Source of the DNA: Kribbella sp. VKM Ac-2569
GTDB lineage: Bacteria > Actinomycetota > Actinomycetes > Propionibacteriales > Kribbellaceae
Assembly (NCBI RefSeq): GCF_004216905.1
Contig: NZ_SGXJ01000001.1
Span: 310,001 to 374,000 of the forward strand
DNA: 64,000 nucleotides
Direction of reading: 5' to 3'
Below, piece after piece: positions 39,042 to 46,927 of the stretch (position 1 is its first letter; each line of letters begins with the position of its first letter). Position numbers and translations under genes: made by a program. The notes beneath the pieces are model-generated. The model ran no database searches, was not told the origin of the DNA, and worked only from the letters and a program-made list of their open reading frames with translations.

Positions 39042-39960
39042 TGCGCACCCTCGGATCCAGGACGCCGTACAGGAGATCGATCAGCAGGTTGATCAGGATG
39101 AACGAGATGAACGCGAGCGTGGACAGCAGCACCACGACACCGCCTTCCTTCAGCTTGATCGCCTGGAACATGAACTGGCCGAGCCCAGGCAGGTTGAAGA
39201 TGCTCTCGGTGATGATCGCGCCGCCGAACATGCCGGCCAGGTCGAGCCCGATGAATGTGACCACCGGCAGCAGCGCGTTCGGCAGGATGTGCCGCCACAG
39301 CACCCGCTGCTCGCCGAGACCCTTGGCCCGCGCGGTCTTCACGAAGTCGGCGTTCACCGTCTCCACGATCGACGTCCGCAGCAGCCGGGCCAGGCCGGCG
39401 AACCCGAGGACGCCGATCACCAGCGCGGGCAGCAGGTACGAGCGCGGGAACCCTTCCAGCACACCGGACACCGGGAACCACTTCAGCTCGACCCCGAACA
39501 GGTACTGCGCGGCGAAGTACGCCACCAGTCCGGGCACCGCGAGCAGCACGAGTGTTGCCAGCAGCAACGACCGGTCGACCCAGCCGTTGCGCTTGAAGCC
39601 GGCGTAGATCCCGAAGAACAGGCCGAGCGTCCACTGGACGGCGTTCGCAAGCAGCGTCAGCTTCAGCGTCACCGGGATCCGCAGCCGGAGCTGGTCGGCG
39701 ATGTCCGCACCCGCGAACGTCGTACCGAAATGGCCGGTGAGGATGTCCTTCATGCTCAGCAGGTACTGGACGATGAACGGATCGTCCAGGTGGTACTGCG
39801 CGCGCTTGGCGGCCAGCACCGCGGCGGGGATCGGTTTGTCGCCGGCCAGCTCCCGCAGGGGGTCCCCGGGCATCGCGAAGACGAGCGCGAAGACCCCCAG
39901 CGTCACCAGCACACCGATCGGTACCGCCGCCAGTGCACGGCGCAGGATAAAACGGATCAT
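39034..39960 (-). CDS. oppB: Peptide ABC importer permease, OppB/DppB type
   Basis: 308 residues. It starts MIRFILRRALAAVPIGVLVT, the standard N-terminal helix of DppB-type permeases, and shows the EAA-type loop FVKTARAKGLGEQRVLWRHI near 205 and six membrane helices. Its ATG is the last codon before the inserted tnpB element. The 30 nt upstream on its strand come from the element side and contain no Shine-Dalgarno-like purine run, so translation may be reduced or rely on an alternative signal. Confidence 0.94.
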   Translation of the reverse strand: MIRFILRRALAAVPIGVLVTLGVFALVFAMPGDPLRELAGDKPIPAAVLAAKRAQYHLDDPFIVQYLLSMKDILTGHFGTTFAGADIADQLRLRIPVTLKLTLLANAVQWTLGLFFGIYAGFKRNGWVDRSLLLATLVLLAVPGLVAYFAAQYLFGVELKWFPVSGVLEGFPRSYLLPALVIGVLGFAGLARLLRTSIVETVNADFVKTARAKGLGEQRVLWRHILPNALLPVVTFIGLDLAGMFGGAIITESIFNLPGLGQFMFQAIKLKEGGVVVLLSTLAFISFILINLLIDLLYGVLDPRVRNV

Positions 39961-40055
39961 TGGTATTGCCGCGACTGGCGCCCGTTGCTCAAGGCCCGGA
40001 GGAACCGCGGCTTCCTCCCCTCAGTGACAGGGAAATGTCGGCGCCGGCTGATTCG

Positions 40056-41261
40056 ATGAGTGCCATGTCCCGGTTCCGGCTCTACCCGACCCCCGCACAG
40101 CAAGTTACGTTGTTGAAGCACTGTCAACATGCGCGCTACGTGTGGAATCTGGCGCTCGAGCAATGGTCGATGTGGACCGCCGACAAACCTCGAACACCGG
40201 GCTTTGCCGAACAGTGTCGGCAGTTGACCGAAGCTCGAGCCGCGTCGGGCTGGCTGCGCGCAGGGTCGCAAACCGTGCAGCAGCAGGCGCTGCGGGATTT
40301 CGACCAAGCTATCCAGCACTTCTACGCCGGGATCCATAGGCGACCGAAGTGGCGCAAGGCTGACCTCCACGAAGGATTCCGGATCGTCGGCGCCCAGGCG
40401 TCCCGGATCGTGAAGGTGAGCCGGAAATGGGCGCAGGCACTGATACCCAAGACTGGCTGGGTACGATTCCGGCTGTCTCGCGCCGTACCCGACGCGAAGT
40501 CGTACCGCATCACCCGCGACCGCTCTGGTCGCTGGCACATCGCCTTCGCTGTCATCCCCGCCCCGATCCCTCCACCCGGTACGGGCGAGATTGTCGGCGT
40601 GGACCGCGGCGTCGCGGTGTCCGCGGCGTTGAGCACTGGCGAACTGCTGCGGTGTCCGGGACTGTCGATCACCGAGCAGGCTCGGCTTGAACGCCTGCAA
40701 CGCCGACTGGCTCGCTGTCACCGCGGGTCCGGCCGACGACAACGAACGCAGGCGGCGATTGCCAAGCTGTGCGCTCGCGGCGCCGATCGCCGCAAGGACT
40801 GGGTCGAGAAGACCAGCAGCGATCTCGCGCGGCGCTTCGACATCGTTCGAGTCGAAGACCTTCGCCTTACCCAGATGACCAGGCGACCGAAGCCAAAGCC
40901 GGATTCTGCGCGACCGGGAATCTATCTCCCGAATCGGCGCCGCGCCAAGGCGCGACTCAACCGCGGCATTCGTGCCAATGGCTGGGGAGCTCTGGTGCGA
41001 CGCCTCGAGCACAAAGCTGCCGGACGGGTCGAGAGAGTCAACCCCGCGTACACCTCGCAGACCTGCAGCGCCTGCGGGCATCGCGCACCGGAGAACCGCA
41101 AGAGCCAAGCGGTTTTCCGGTGCGCAGCCTGCGGACACCAGGCCAATGCCGACGTGAACGCAGCCATCAACATCGCGGCCGGACGGGCCGTCAGCGCACG
41201 CCGAGAGACGCCCACACGGGTCCCGCCGAAGCGTGAACCTCAACTCACTACCTCCACGTAG
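40056..41261 (+). CDS. tnpB: TnpB, RNA-guided RuvC nuclease of IS200/IS605 elements
   Basis: About 401 residues from ATG 40056 (ATG 40065 or 40035 are possible). The N-terminus FRLYPTPAQQVTLLKHCQH and ARYVWNLAL are typical of OrfB_IS605. The RuvC acidic triad is complete: Asp183 in GVDRGVAVS, Glu267 in VRVEDLRL and Asp366 in NADVNAAINI, spaced as in ISDra2 TnpB. The zinc finger pairs CSACGH and CAACGH lie at about 336-359. TnpB cuts DNA guided by an omega-RNA from the element's right end. The reading frame is undamaged, so it may be active. It is not a catalytically dead TldR type. Confidence 0.93.
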   Translation: MSAMSRFRLYPTPAQQVTLLKHCQHARYVWNLALEQWSMWTADKPRTPGFAEQCRQLTEARAASGWLRAGSQTVQQQALRDFDQAIQHFYAGIHRRPKWRKADLHEGFRIVGAQASRIVKVSRKWAQALIPKTGWVRFRLSRAVPDAKSYRITRDRSGRWHIAFAVIPAPIPPPGTGEIVGVDRGVAVSAALSTGELLRCPGLSITEQARLERLQRRLARCHRGSGRRQRTQAAIAKLCARGADRRKDWVEKTSSDLARRFDIVRVEDLRLTQMTRRPKPKPDSARPGIYLPNRRRAKARLNRGIRANGWGALVRRLEHKAAGRVERVNPAYTSQTCSACGHRAPENRKSQAVFRCAACGHQANADVNAAINIAAGRAVSARRETPTRVPPKREPQLTTST

Positions 41262-41294
41262 TAGTTGAAATCTCCGACCATCACGGTCGGGGAG
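41240..41294 (+). ncRNA. Candidate omega-RNA (reRNA) scaffold at the tnpB 3' end
   Basis: Two adjacent stem-loops occur. The first, TCAACT(C)ACTAC...GTAGTAGTTGA (41240-41268), spans the tnpB stop codon. The second, CTCCGACC...GGTCGGGGAG (41272-41294), follows after 3 nt. TnpB guide RNAs are made from the 3' end of tnpB plus the element's right end, with the guide immediately outside. The guide would then begin near 41295-41300 and run into the antisense strand of the oppA 3' end. Boundaries are inferred. Confidence 0.5.
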
Positions 41295-41298
41295 GACG

Positions 41299-42915
41299 TC
41301 AATTGAACGTGGCCCAGAGCGCCGAGACGCCGACGAACTTCGAGACCCGCGGCTCGATCTTCGCCGAGTGCAGGTACGCGTTCGACTTCGTGTAGAGCGG
41401 GATCAGCGGCATGTCCTCGAGCGCGATGTCCTCGGCCTGCTGGTACAGCTTGATCGCCTTCTCCGGGTCCGGCTCGGCGTCACCCTTGGCCAGTACGGCG
41501 TCGAGCGCCGGGTTGGCGTACTGGGCGAAGTTCGCGTCACCGTTGGACTTGAACATCGGCGTCAGGTAGTCCTCGATCGACGGGTAGTCGTGACCCCAGC
41601 CGGAGAACCGCAGACCGTCCAGCTTGTGGGAGTCCGCCAGCTCGGTGATCTCCGAACCCTGCTTGCCGGTGTACTTGACGGTCAGGCCGAGGTTCTGGCG
41701 GAGCATGTTGCCGATCGCCTCGGCGAAGATCTGGCCGGTCGCCGACGAGGTGTTGTAGTTGATGTTCAGCGGGCCGGAGAAACCGCCGGCCTCCTGCAGC
41801 AGCTGCTTGGCCTTGGTGGCGTCGAAATCGCAGTACTTGCAGGCGTTGTCGCGGTATCCGGCCATGTCCGGCGCAACCAGACCCTTGGCGGGCTCGGACA
41901 GGCCGACCAGGTCCGCGAAGGCCTTCCGGTCGATCGCCTCCGAGAACGCATGCCGCAGCTTCGGGTTCTTGAACCGCGGGTCCCAGGCCGGGATCACCAG
42001 GTAGTTGGCGCCGGAGCTGATGCTGGTCACCCACTGGTCCGGGGCGTCGGTCTTGAAGCTCTTCACCTTGGTCGACGGCACGTCGACGAAGTCCACGTTG
42101 CCGGCCAGGAACTCGTTGTACGCCGTGTCAGCGTTCGCGATGAACCGGTACGTGATCTCGTCGGCCTGCGGTACCAGCGGGCCCTTGTAACCGTCCCACT
42201 TGGCCAGCTTGATGTCGTCACCGGCGTTCCAGTCGGCGGCGAGCTTGAACGGGCCGTTGCCGATCGGCTTGCGCTTGTACGCGTCCGGGTTCTTCCGCAC
42301 CTCTTCCGGCAGCGGCGCGAGGCCGAGGTACTGCAGCGTCAGGCCGAACTGTGAGAACGGCACCTTGAGCTTGACCGAGAAGGTCAGGTCGTCGATCTGC
42401 TTCAGGCCGCTCAGCGTCTTCACCGCGGTCGGCTTCGGCGTGGCGCCGTCCGGGGTCGGCGGGTTCAGGGCGTCGTACCCGTCGACCTTGGAGAAGAAGC
42501 CGTTGTTCTTCCAGGCGTTCGAGCCCATCGCGGTCATGTTCCAGCTGTCCACGTAGTCCTTCGCGGTCAGCGGCTGGCCGTTCTGGAAGGTGTTGCCGGC
42601 CTTCAGCTTGATCGTCCAGGTCTGGCTGGTCTTGTCCGGCGTGACCGAGTCGGCCATCACGTTCTGCAGCTTGCCGGTCTCCGGGTCCGTGGTCACCAGC
42701 GGGGCGAACATCGCCATCGCGATCTGGATGCCCGGACTGCCGTTCTCGTTCAGCGGGTTGATGTACTCCAGCGGGTCGGCAGCGATCGCGATGACCTCGC
42801 TCTTGCTGCCCGAGCCACTGCCGGAGCCGCTGCTCTTCCCGTCTCCACACGAGGCGAGCACCAGAGCTAATCCGAGTGCCACCCCCACTACCCCAGTCAG
42901 ACGTCGCACGGTCAA
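41299..42915 (-). CDS. oppA: Peptide ABC importer substrate-binding lipoprotein (family 5)
   Basis: About 538 residues. The N-terminus is a lipoprotein signal (GVVGVALGLALVLASCGDG) with the lipobox cysteine in LASC, then a Ser/Gly linker. The SBP_bac_5 body shows FAPLVTTDPETGKLQNVMAD, the family motif QTWTIKLKAGNTFQNGQPLT followed by KDYVDSW near 100, and GNGPFKLAADW near 220. TTG 42915 lies 7 nt after GAGGA; GTG 42909 is an alternative. It is the first gene of the opp operon, but its link to oppB is interrupted by the antisense tnpB element. The C-terminus (LWATFN) is intact. Confidence 0.93.
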   Translation of the reverse strand: MTVRRLTGVVGVALGLALVLASCGDGKSSGSGSGSGSKSEVIAIAADPLEYINPLNENGSPGIQIAMAMFAPLVTTDPETGKLQNVMADSVTPDKTSQTWTIKLKAGNTFQNGQPLTAKDYVDSWNMTAMGSNAWKNNGFFSKVDGYDALNPPTPDGATPKPTAVKTLSGLKQIDDLTFSVKLKVPFSQFGLTLQYLGLAPLPEEVRKNPDAYKRKPIGNGPFKLAADWNAGDDIKLAKWDGYKGPLVPQADEITYRFIANADTAYNEFLAGNVDFVDVPSTKVKSFKTDAPDQWVTSISSGANYLVIPAWDPRFKNPKLRHAFSEAIDRKAFADLVGLSEPAKGLVAPDMAGYRDNACKYCDFDATKAKQLLQEAGGFSGPLNINYNTSSATGQIFAEAIGNMLRQNLGLTVKYTGKQGSEITELADSHKLDGLRFSGWGHDYPSIEDYLTPMFKSNGDANFAQYANPALDAVLAKGDAEPDPEKAIKLYQQAEDIALEDMPLIPLYTKSNAYLHSAKIEPRVSKFVGVSALWATFN

Positions 42916-43163
42916 ACCAACTTCCTCGGCGGGAGGGCCGCTAGGCGGGCGGATCAAGCGTCATGGTGGCTGGTCGAAACTGCACATGTCAACGTTGTCA
43001 GGCGCAAAGCGGCGGCGCGTAACTCAGGCGTTACTTTGCCAAGACCTCAGATGACCAGCCCTCACTTGCGGAGCGAGCACCCACTTAATCAGATCAGTAC
43101 GCCAGAGTCATCAGATGACAGGTCAGATCTGGTCAAAACCCGCCTCTGCGCACAGTTGCGCAC

Positions 43164-44915
43164 TTACCGGTAGCCGGCCGCTTGCAGACGGTAAAGCTCC
43201 GCATACATCCCGTCGCGCGCCATCAACTCTTCATGCGAACCGGACTCGGTCACTCGGCCGTTTTCCAGTACCACGATGAGGTCCGCCGAGCGCACTGTTG
43301 AGAAGCGATGTGAGATGAGCAACGTGATCCGCCCGTCGGAACGTCCGGCCCGTGCCTCGGCGGCCAACCGGTCGAAGACAGCCGCTTCGGTCTGCGGATC
43401 CAGCGATGCACTCGGCTCGTCCATGATCATCAGCAACGGCGCCGGACGGACGAGTGCGCGGGCGATCGCCAGCTTCTGCCATTGCCCGCCGGAGAGTTCG
43501 ACGCCGTCGACCCACGACGTACCGAGTTGGGTGTCGAGGCCCTGCGGCAACGTGTCCACGAAGCTCGCATCCGCCTTGCTGAGGGCGGTCCGCACCTGGT
43601 CCGGCGGCTCGGACAGTCCGCCGACCGCGACGGCGTCGCCGACCGTCAACTGGTACCTGACGAAGTCCTGGAAACCGGCGCTGACCTTCTGCCGGTACTG
43701 CTCGAGATCCATCGTGGCGAGATCGACGCCGTCGACCAGGACCGCACCCGAGGCGGGCCGGTACATGCCGGTGAGGAGCTTGACCAGGGTCGACTTGCCC
43801 GCGCCGTTCTCGCCGACGATGGCGACCGTGCGGCCGGCCGGGAGGAACAGGTCGGTCCCGGGGAGTGCGAGGCGATCTGTTCCGTAGCCGAAGGTGACCT
43901 GTTTCAGTTCGATGCCGTGCACCAGGCGATCCGGCGTCGGCGCGGTGCTTGGTTCCTTTTCGGCCTGCTGCGCAAGCCAGAAGTAGTGCTCGGCCGTTGT
44001 GCGCACCTGCAGTACGGTGCCTGCCAGGTCGAGGATGCGGTTCGCCGCGCTCACCACGGCGCCGGCCAGCGCGAGCGCCAAGGCCACGTCGCCTGGGGTG
44101 ACACTCGCCTCGTGAAGGATCAGCACCATTGCGCCGACGTACGCGAGCGGGAACACCGACCAGCCGACGGACCCGATCAGGACCGATCGGAAGAGCGCGT
44201 GGTGAGCGATTGAGTTGGCCTTGTCCGCGGCTTCGCGGTGGCTATGGAGCAGCTCGTCGCCCATTGACGCGACGTGCAGCTCCTGTGCCGAGGTCGGAGC
44301 GACCGACAGCATGAAGAGTTGCTGCGCGAGCCGCCGCTGCGGAGCCGCCTCCAGCTCCGACCGTCGGCGGATCCGTTCGGCCCGGCGGCTCAACCACAGC
44401 GAGGGAATCGCGACCAATGGGAGCACCACCAGCACCGGCTTCAGGTCTGCCAGCAGGACAGTGCTGATCACCAACTGGGCCACGACGAACAGGCCGATGA
44501 ACGGCATCGTGACGCTGTCCGCGAGGTCCGGCGCCTCCCGCCGCAGGGTCTGCAGCCGGTCCAGGAACTCGGGCCGCTCGAAGTGGTGGATCTGCGGCGC
44601 ACCCGCGGCCAGCCTCAGTACCCTGCGCTCGGCGACGAAGCTGGAGCGCTCGCGCATCCGGATCGTTGCCCAGCGATAGCCGATCGGGGCCACCAGTACG
44701 AAGGTCAGTGCGACGGCGACAGCGATGCCTCCGGCAACCACCTGCCGCGGTTCGCCGGACACTACGCCGTCGACCAGTGGCCGTACGCCGAGTGCGACGA
44801 GCAGCGGGCTGATGAAACTCGACATCGTGACGACTGTGTAGAGCGTGAACAGGCCGGGACCGATCTCCCAGCCGAGCCCGATCAGCAGACGCGCTGTGGC
44901 GACCCACGACTTCAT
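43164..44915 (-). CDS. ABC exporter, fused permease-ATPase (first of three)
   Basis: 583 residues: an exporter-type membrane domain (about 1-310, six spans) fused to an ATPase. Walker A GENGAGKSTLVKLL is near 370, the signature LSGGQWQKLAIARAL near 475, Walker B LLMIMDEPSASLD near 495 and the H-loop LLISHRFS near 530. It starts 4 bp inside the end of the next exporter gene, so the two probably form a heterodimer. Exporters of this shape occur beside peptide natural-product genes, but no biosynthetic gene or precursor is visible here. The substrate is unknown. Confidence 0.9.
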   Translation of the reverse strand: MKSWVATARLLIGLGWEIGPGLFTLYTVVTMSSFISPLLVALGVRPLVDGVVSGEPRQVVAGGIAVAVALTFVLVAPIGYRWATIRMRERSSFVAERRVLRLAAGAPQIHHFERPEFLDRLQTLRREAPDLADSVTMPFIGLFVVAQLVISTVLLADLKPVLVVLPLVAIPSLWLSRRAERIRRRSELEAAPQRRLAQQLFMLSVAPTSAQELHVASMGDELLHSHREAADKANSIAHHALFRSVLIGSVGWSVFPLAYVGAMVLILHEASVTPGDVALALALAGAVVSAANRILDLAGTVLQVRTTAEHYFWLAQQAEKEPSTAPTPDRLVHGIELKQVTFGYGTDRLALPGTDLFLPAGRTVAIVGENGAGKSTLVKLLTGMYRPASGAVLVDGVDLATMDLEQYRQKVSAGFQDFVRYQLTVGDAVAVGGLSEPPDQVRTALSKADASFVDTLPQGLDTQLGTSWVDGVELSGGQWQKLAIARALVRPAPLLMIMDEPSASLDPQTEAAVFDRLAAEARAGRSDGRITLLISHRFSTVRSADLIVVLENGRVTESGSHEELMARDGMYAELYRLQAAGYR

Positions 44916-46711
44916 TCCGGGCCTCCCTCGAAGCGGGCCGCTTGAAGGCGGAACAGGTGGGCGTACGTGCCGTCTCGCTCGAGCAACTCGTCGTGCGATC
45001 CCTGCTCGATCACCCTGCCTTCGTCAAGTACGACGATGGAGGACGCCTGGCGCACCGTGGAGAAGCGGTGTGAGATCAGGATCGTGGTCAGCCCGGCGGT
45101 CAGGTCCAGGAAACGCCGGTACAGCTCGGCTTCGGAGCGCGCGTCCAGGTGCGCGGCGGGCTCGTCCAGTACCAGTACGGATGCGCCCTGTTGGACGGCG
45201 TACAGCGCTCTCGCGAGACCCAGTCGTTGCCACTCTCCGCCGGACAGCTCGACACCGCCATCGAACTCGGCTGAGAGCACCGTGTCCCAGCCGTTCGGCA
45301 GCGCCTCGACAATGCTTGTCGCTCCTGCCCGCTCGGCTGCGACCTCAATGTCTGCATCACCGCGGCCGAACCGGACATTGCTGTACGCCGACATCGGCAG
45401 CCGCAGGGGCTGCTGGAAGACGACCGCCAGCGTGCGCCGCCAGTCGTCGGTGTCGAGGTCTTGCAACTCGACACCGTCGATCAGGATGGAGCCTTCGGTC
45501 GGTTCGTATAGACCGCACAGGAGCTTGACGAGGCTGGTCTTGCCGGCACCGTTGGCGCCGACGACTGCGAGCGATTGCCTGGCTGGAATCACCAGGTCGA
45601 GGTCCTTCAGTACCCGGCGGCTCGTGCCCGGATAGCCGAAAGACACGCTACGGAAGGCGATCTCGCGCTGCGGCATCCCGGTTGCCGGCTGCGATCCACC
45701 AGCGGGAGCGGTTGTCGGTGCGATTGCGCGCATCGCCTCGTCGTACCGATCGAGGGTTGCGAGGGCGAGCTCTGTCTGCAGGCCAGACCAGGACGACTGC
45801 TGGATGCCGCCCAGCGCGACTAGGAACGTCTGGACGTACGTCGCTGTCGGGCCGGCGGCGAGGCGCCCTGCCATCGCCTCGCGGACCACGAGCACGATGC
45901 CGCCGAGCACGACGACGCCCAGGAACGCAGTCGCAATCAGCGGACGACGGCCGGCCGGGGTCAGAACGCGCTGCATCGTTGCGGCCCAGGTCTCCCCATG
46001 CCTGTTGACGACGAACTCCGGCAAGCCGAACAGGCGGATCTCCTTGGCGGCCGGCGGTGTGGTCCCCAGGTCGTTGAAGTACCGCATCCGGCGCGCGGAC
46101 TCCGTTGCGCCGTAGTGGTGCCCGGCCTCGGTGCGGGAGGCGACCCGGTCTTCGTACGCCGCCCAGACGCCGGCCACGAGCAAACCCGCGCCGAGCCACC
46201 AATGGAAACCGGCGAGAATGATGCCCGAGGCCAGCAGAATGATCCGCCCGGTGGCTAGGCCGCCGATCGTGCTCGCGAGCCGACCCGGCCGCGCCCAGTC
46301 CGCCCGCAACGTGTCACGCCCGACCTCCACCAGCGCCGCCGTCGCGGGATCCTCCAAGTGCCGCACGCCACTAGGCGCGGCCACAGTCCTCATCAACTCG
46401 TGCTGCAGCACCGCATCGACCCGCTCCCCCAACGCAGTCGCCGCCGCCCGCTGCAACGCCCCACCAAGCCACTGCAGCAACAAACACCCACCGGCCACCA
46501 CAGCCCAACCCACCGCGTGAGCCCGATCCGCCCGAGCAACCCCCGCAACAACCTGCCCCAGCGCCACCGCAATCCCCACCGGCGCCCCAGCCGCCAACAC
46601 AACCATGCCAACCGTGAGAACAGACAGCCGTCGCCCCGCACCCCAGGCCACTCGTGCAAACCGCCGGACCCCACTCACCACCCAAGTCAACAACATCCGC
46701 CGGTCCACCAC
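44912..46711 (-). CDS. ABC exporter, fused permease-ATPase (second of three)
   Basis: 599 residues. The membrane domain (about 1-330) precedes an ATPase with Walker A GANGAGKTSLVKLLCG near 390, LSGGEWQRLGLARALY near 495, Walker B VLVLDEPAAHLD near 515 and LISHRFSTVR near 545. The start GTG 46711 is uncertain; ATG 46696 (MLLTWVVSG) is close by. It overlaps the following exporter gene by 4 bp, so the pair is translationally coupled. Upstream of it is the hairpin repeat copy B. Confidence 0.9.
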   Translation of the reverse strand: MVDRRMLLTWVVSGVRRFARVAWGAGRRLSVLTVGMVVLAAGAPVGIAVALGQVVAGVARADRAHAVGWAVVAGGCLLLQWLGGALQRAAATALGERVDAVLQHELMRTVAAPSGVRHLEDPATAALVEVGRDTLRADWARPGRLASTIGGLATGRIILLASGIILAGFHWWLGAGLLVAGVWAAYEDRVASRTEAGHHYGATESARRMRYFNDLGTTPPAAKEIRLFGLPEFVVNRHGETWAATMQRVLTPAGRRPLIATAFLGVVVLGGIVLVVREAMAGRLAAGPTATYVQTFLVALGGIQQSSWSGLQTELALATLDRYDEAMRAIAPTTAPAGGSQPATGMPQREIAFRSVSFGYPGTSRRVLKDLDLVIPARQSLAVVGANGAGKTSLVKLLCGLYEPTEGSILIDGVELQDLDTDDWRRTLAVVFQQPLRLPMSAYSNVRFGRGDADIEVAAERAGATSIVEALPNGWDTVLSAEFDGGVELSGGEWQRLGLARALYAVQQGASVLVLDEPAAHLDARSEAELYRRFLDLTAGLTTILISHRFSTVRQASSIVVLDEGRVIEQGSHDELLERDGTYAHLFRLQAARFEGGPE

Positions 46712-46927
46712 CGAACAGCGGGTTGTGTCACCGCTCGTGTGACGCGCCGGAAATTCGCGCGATAAGTCAGTGGTCGAGCCGCCCGCCCCGCCGTCCGAAG
46801 CCGGCTGTGGCCACCTTGGGCACCGATCAACCGTGTTCCGCGGCGAATTCTGGTTGACCCGCGCTCAAAGTTGATCGCTGGCACGCACCGCGATCCCTCC
46901 GGGTGGGTGCGGGGAGTGCAGCTGCCG
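46712..46927. other. Intergenic gap holding hairpin repeat copy B
   Basis: A 216-bp gap inside a run of same-direction ABC exporter genes. Apart from the hairpin repeat, no conserved small gene is convincing. A 65-codon minus-strand frame ending in Cys-Cys (46687-46884) lacks a ribosome binding site and overlaps the next gene. Confidence 0.4.
46820..46877. repeat. Hairpin repeat, copy B
   Basis: GATCAAC (46825-46831) pairs with GTTGATC (46870-46876), and TCAACC pairs with GGTTGA around the core TTCCGCGGCG (46836-46845). The core and its right flank (ATT, one variable base, TGGTTG) match copy A at 20430-20450, though the outer stems differ. It is either a dispersed repeat family or a shared regulatory RNA shape. 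Confidence 0.5.

Larger units (their letters stand above)
39961..41298 (+). mobile_element. Solitary IS200/IS605-family (IS1341-type) tnpB element
   Basis: About 1.3 kb between oppB and oppA, on the opposite strand to the operon. It has a single tnpB and no tnpA or serine recombinase. Near the left end a hairpin GGAGGAA/TTCCTCC sits at 39998-40018; at the right end there are two tandem hairpins (41240-41268 and 41272-41294). Such subterminal hairpins, rather than terminal inverted repeats, are characteristic of this family. Exact ends and the target-adjacent motif cannot be fixed without an empty site; the given limits are the gap between the two opp genes. Confidence 0.75.

Noticed and set aside
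40056..41261. TldR-type (nuclease-dead) transcription factor
   Set aside because: All three RuvC acidic residues and the zinc finger are intact.
43019..43034. GTAAC/GTTAC inverted repeat upstream of oppA
   Set aside because: Only 5-bp arms and no clear promoter around it; too weak to annotate as an operator.
42988..43054. 22-codon frame (MSTLSGAKRRRVTQALLCQD...) upstream of oppA
   Set aside because: No ribosome binding site, opposite strand to both flanking genes and no modification enzyme nearby.
46687..46884. 65-codon frame ending Cys-Cys next to ABC exporters, considered as a peptide precursor
   Set aside because: No ribosome binding site, overlaps the exporter start, and mostly consists of the hairpin repeat.
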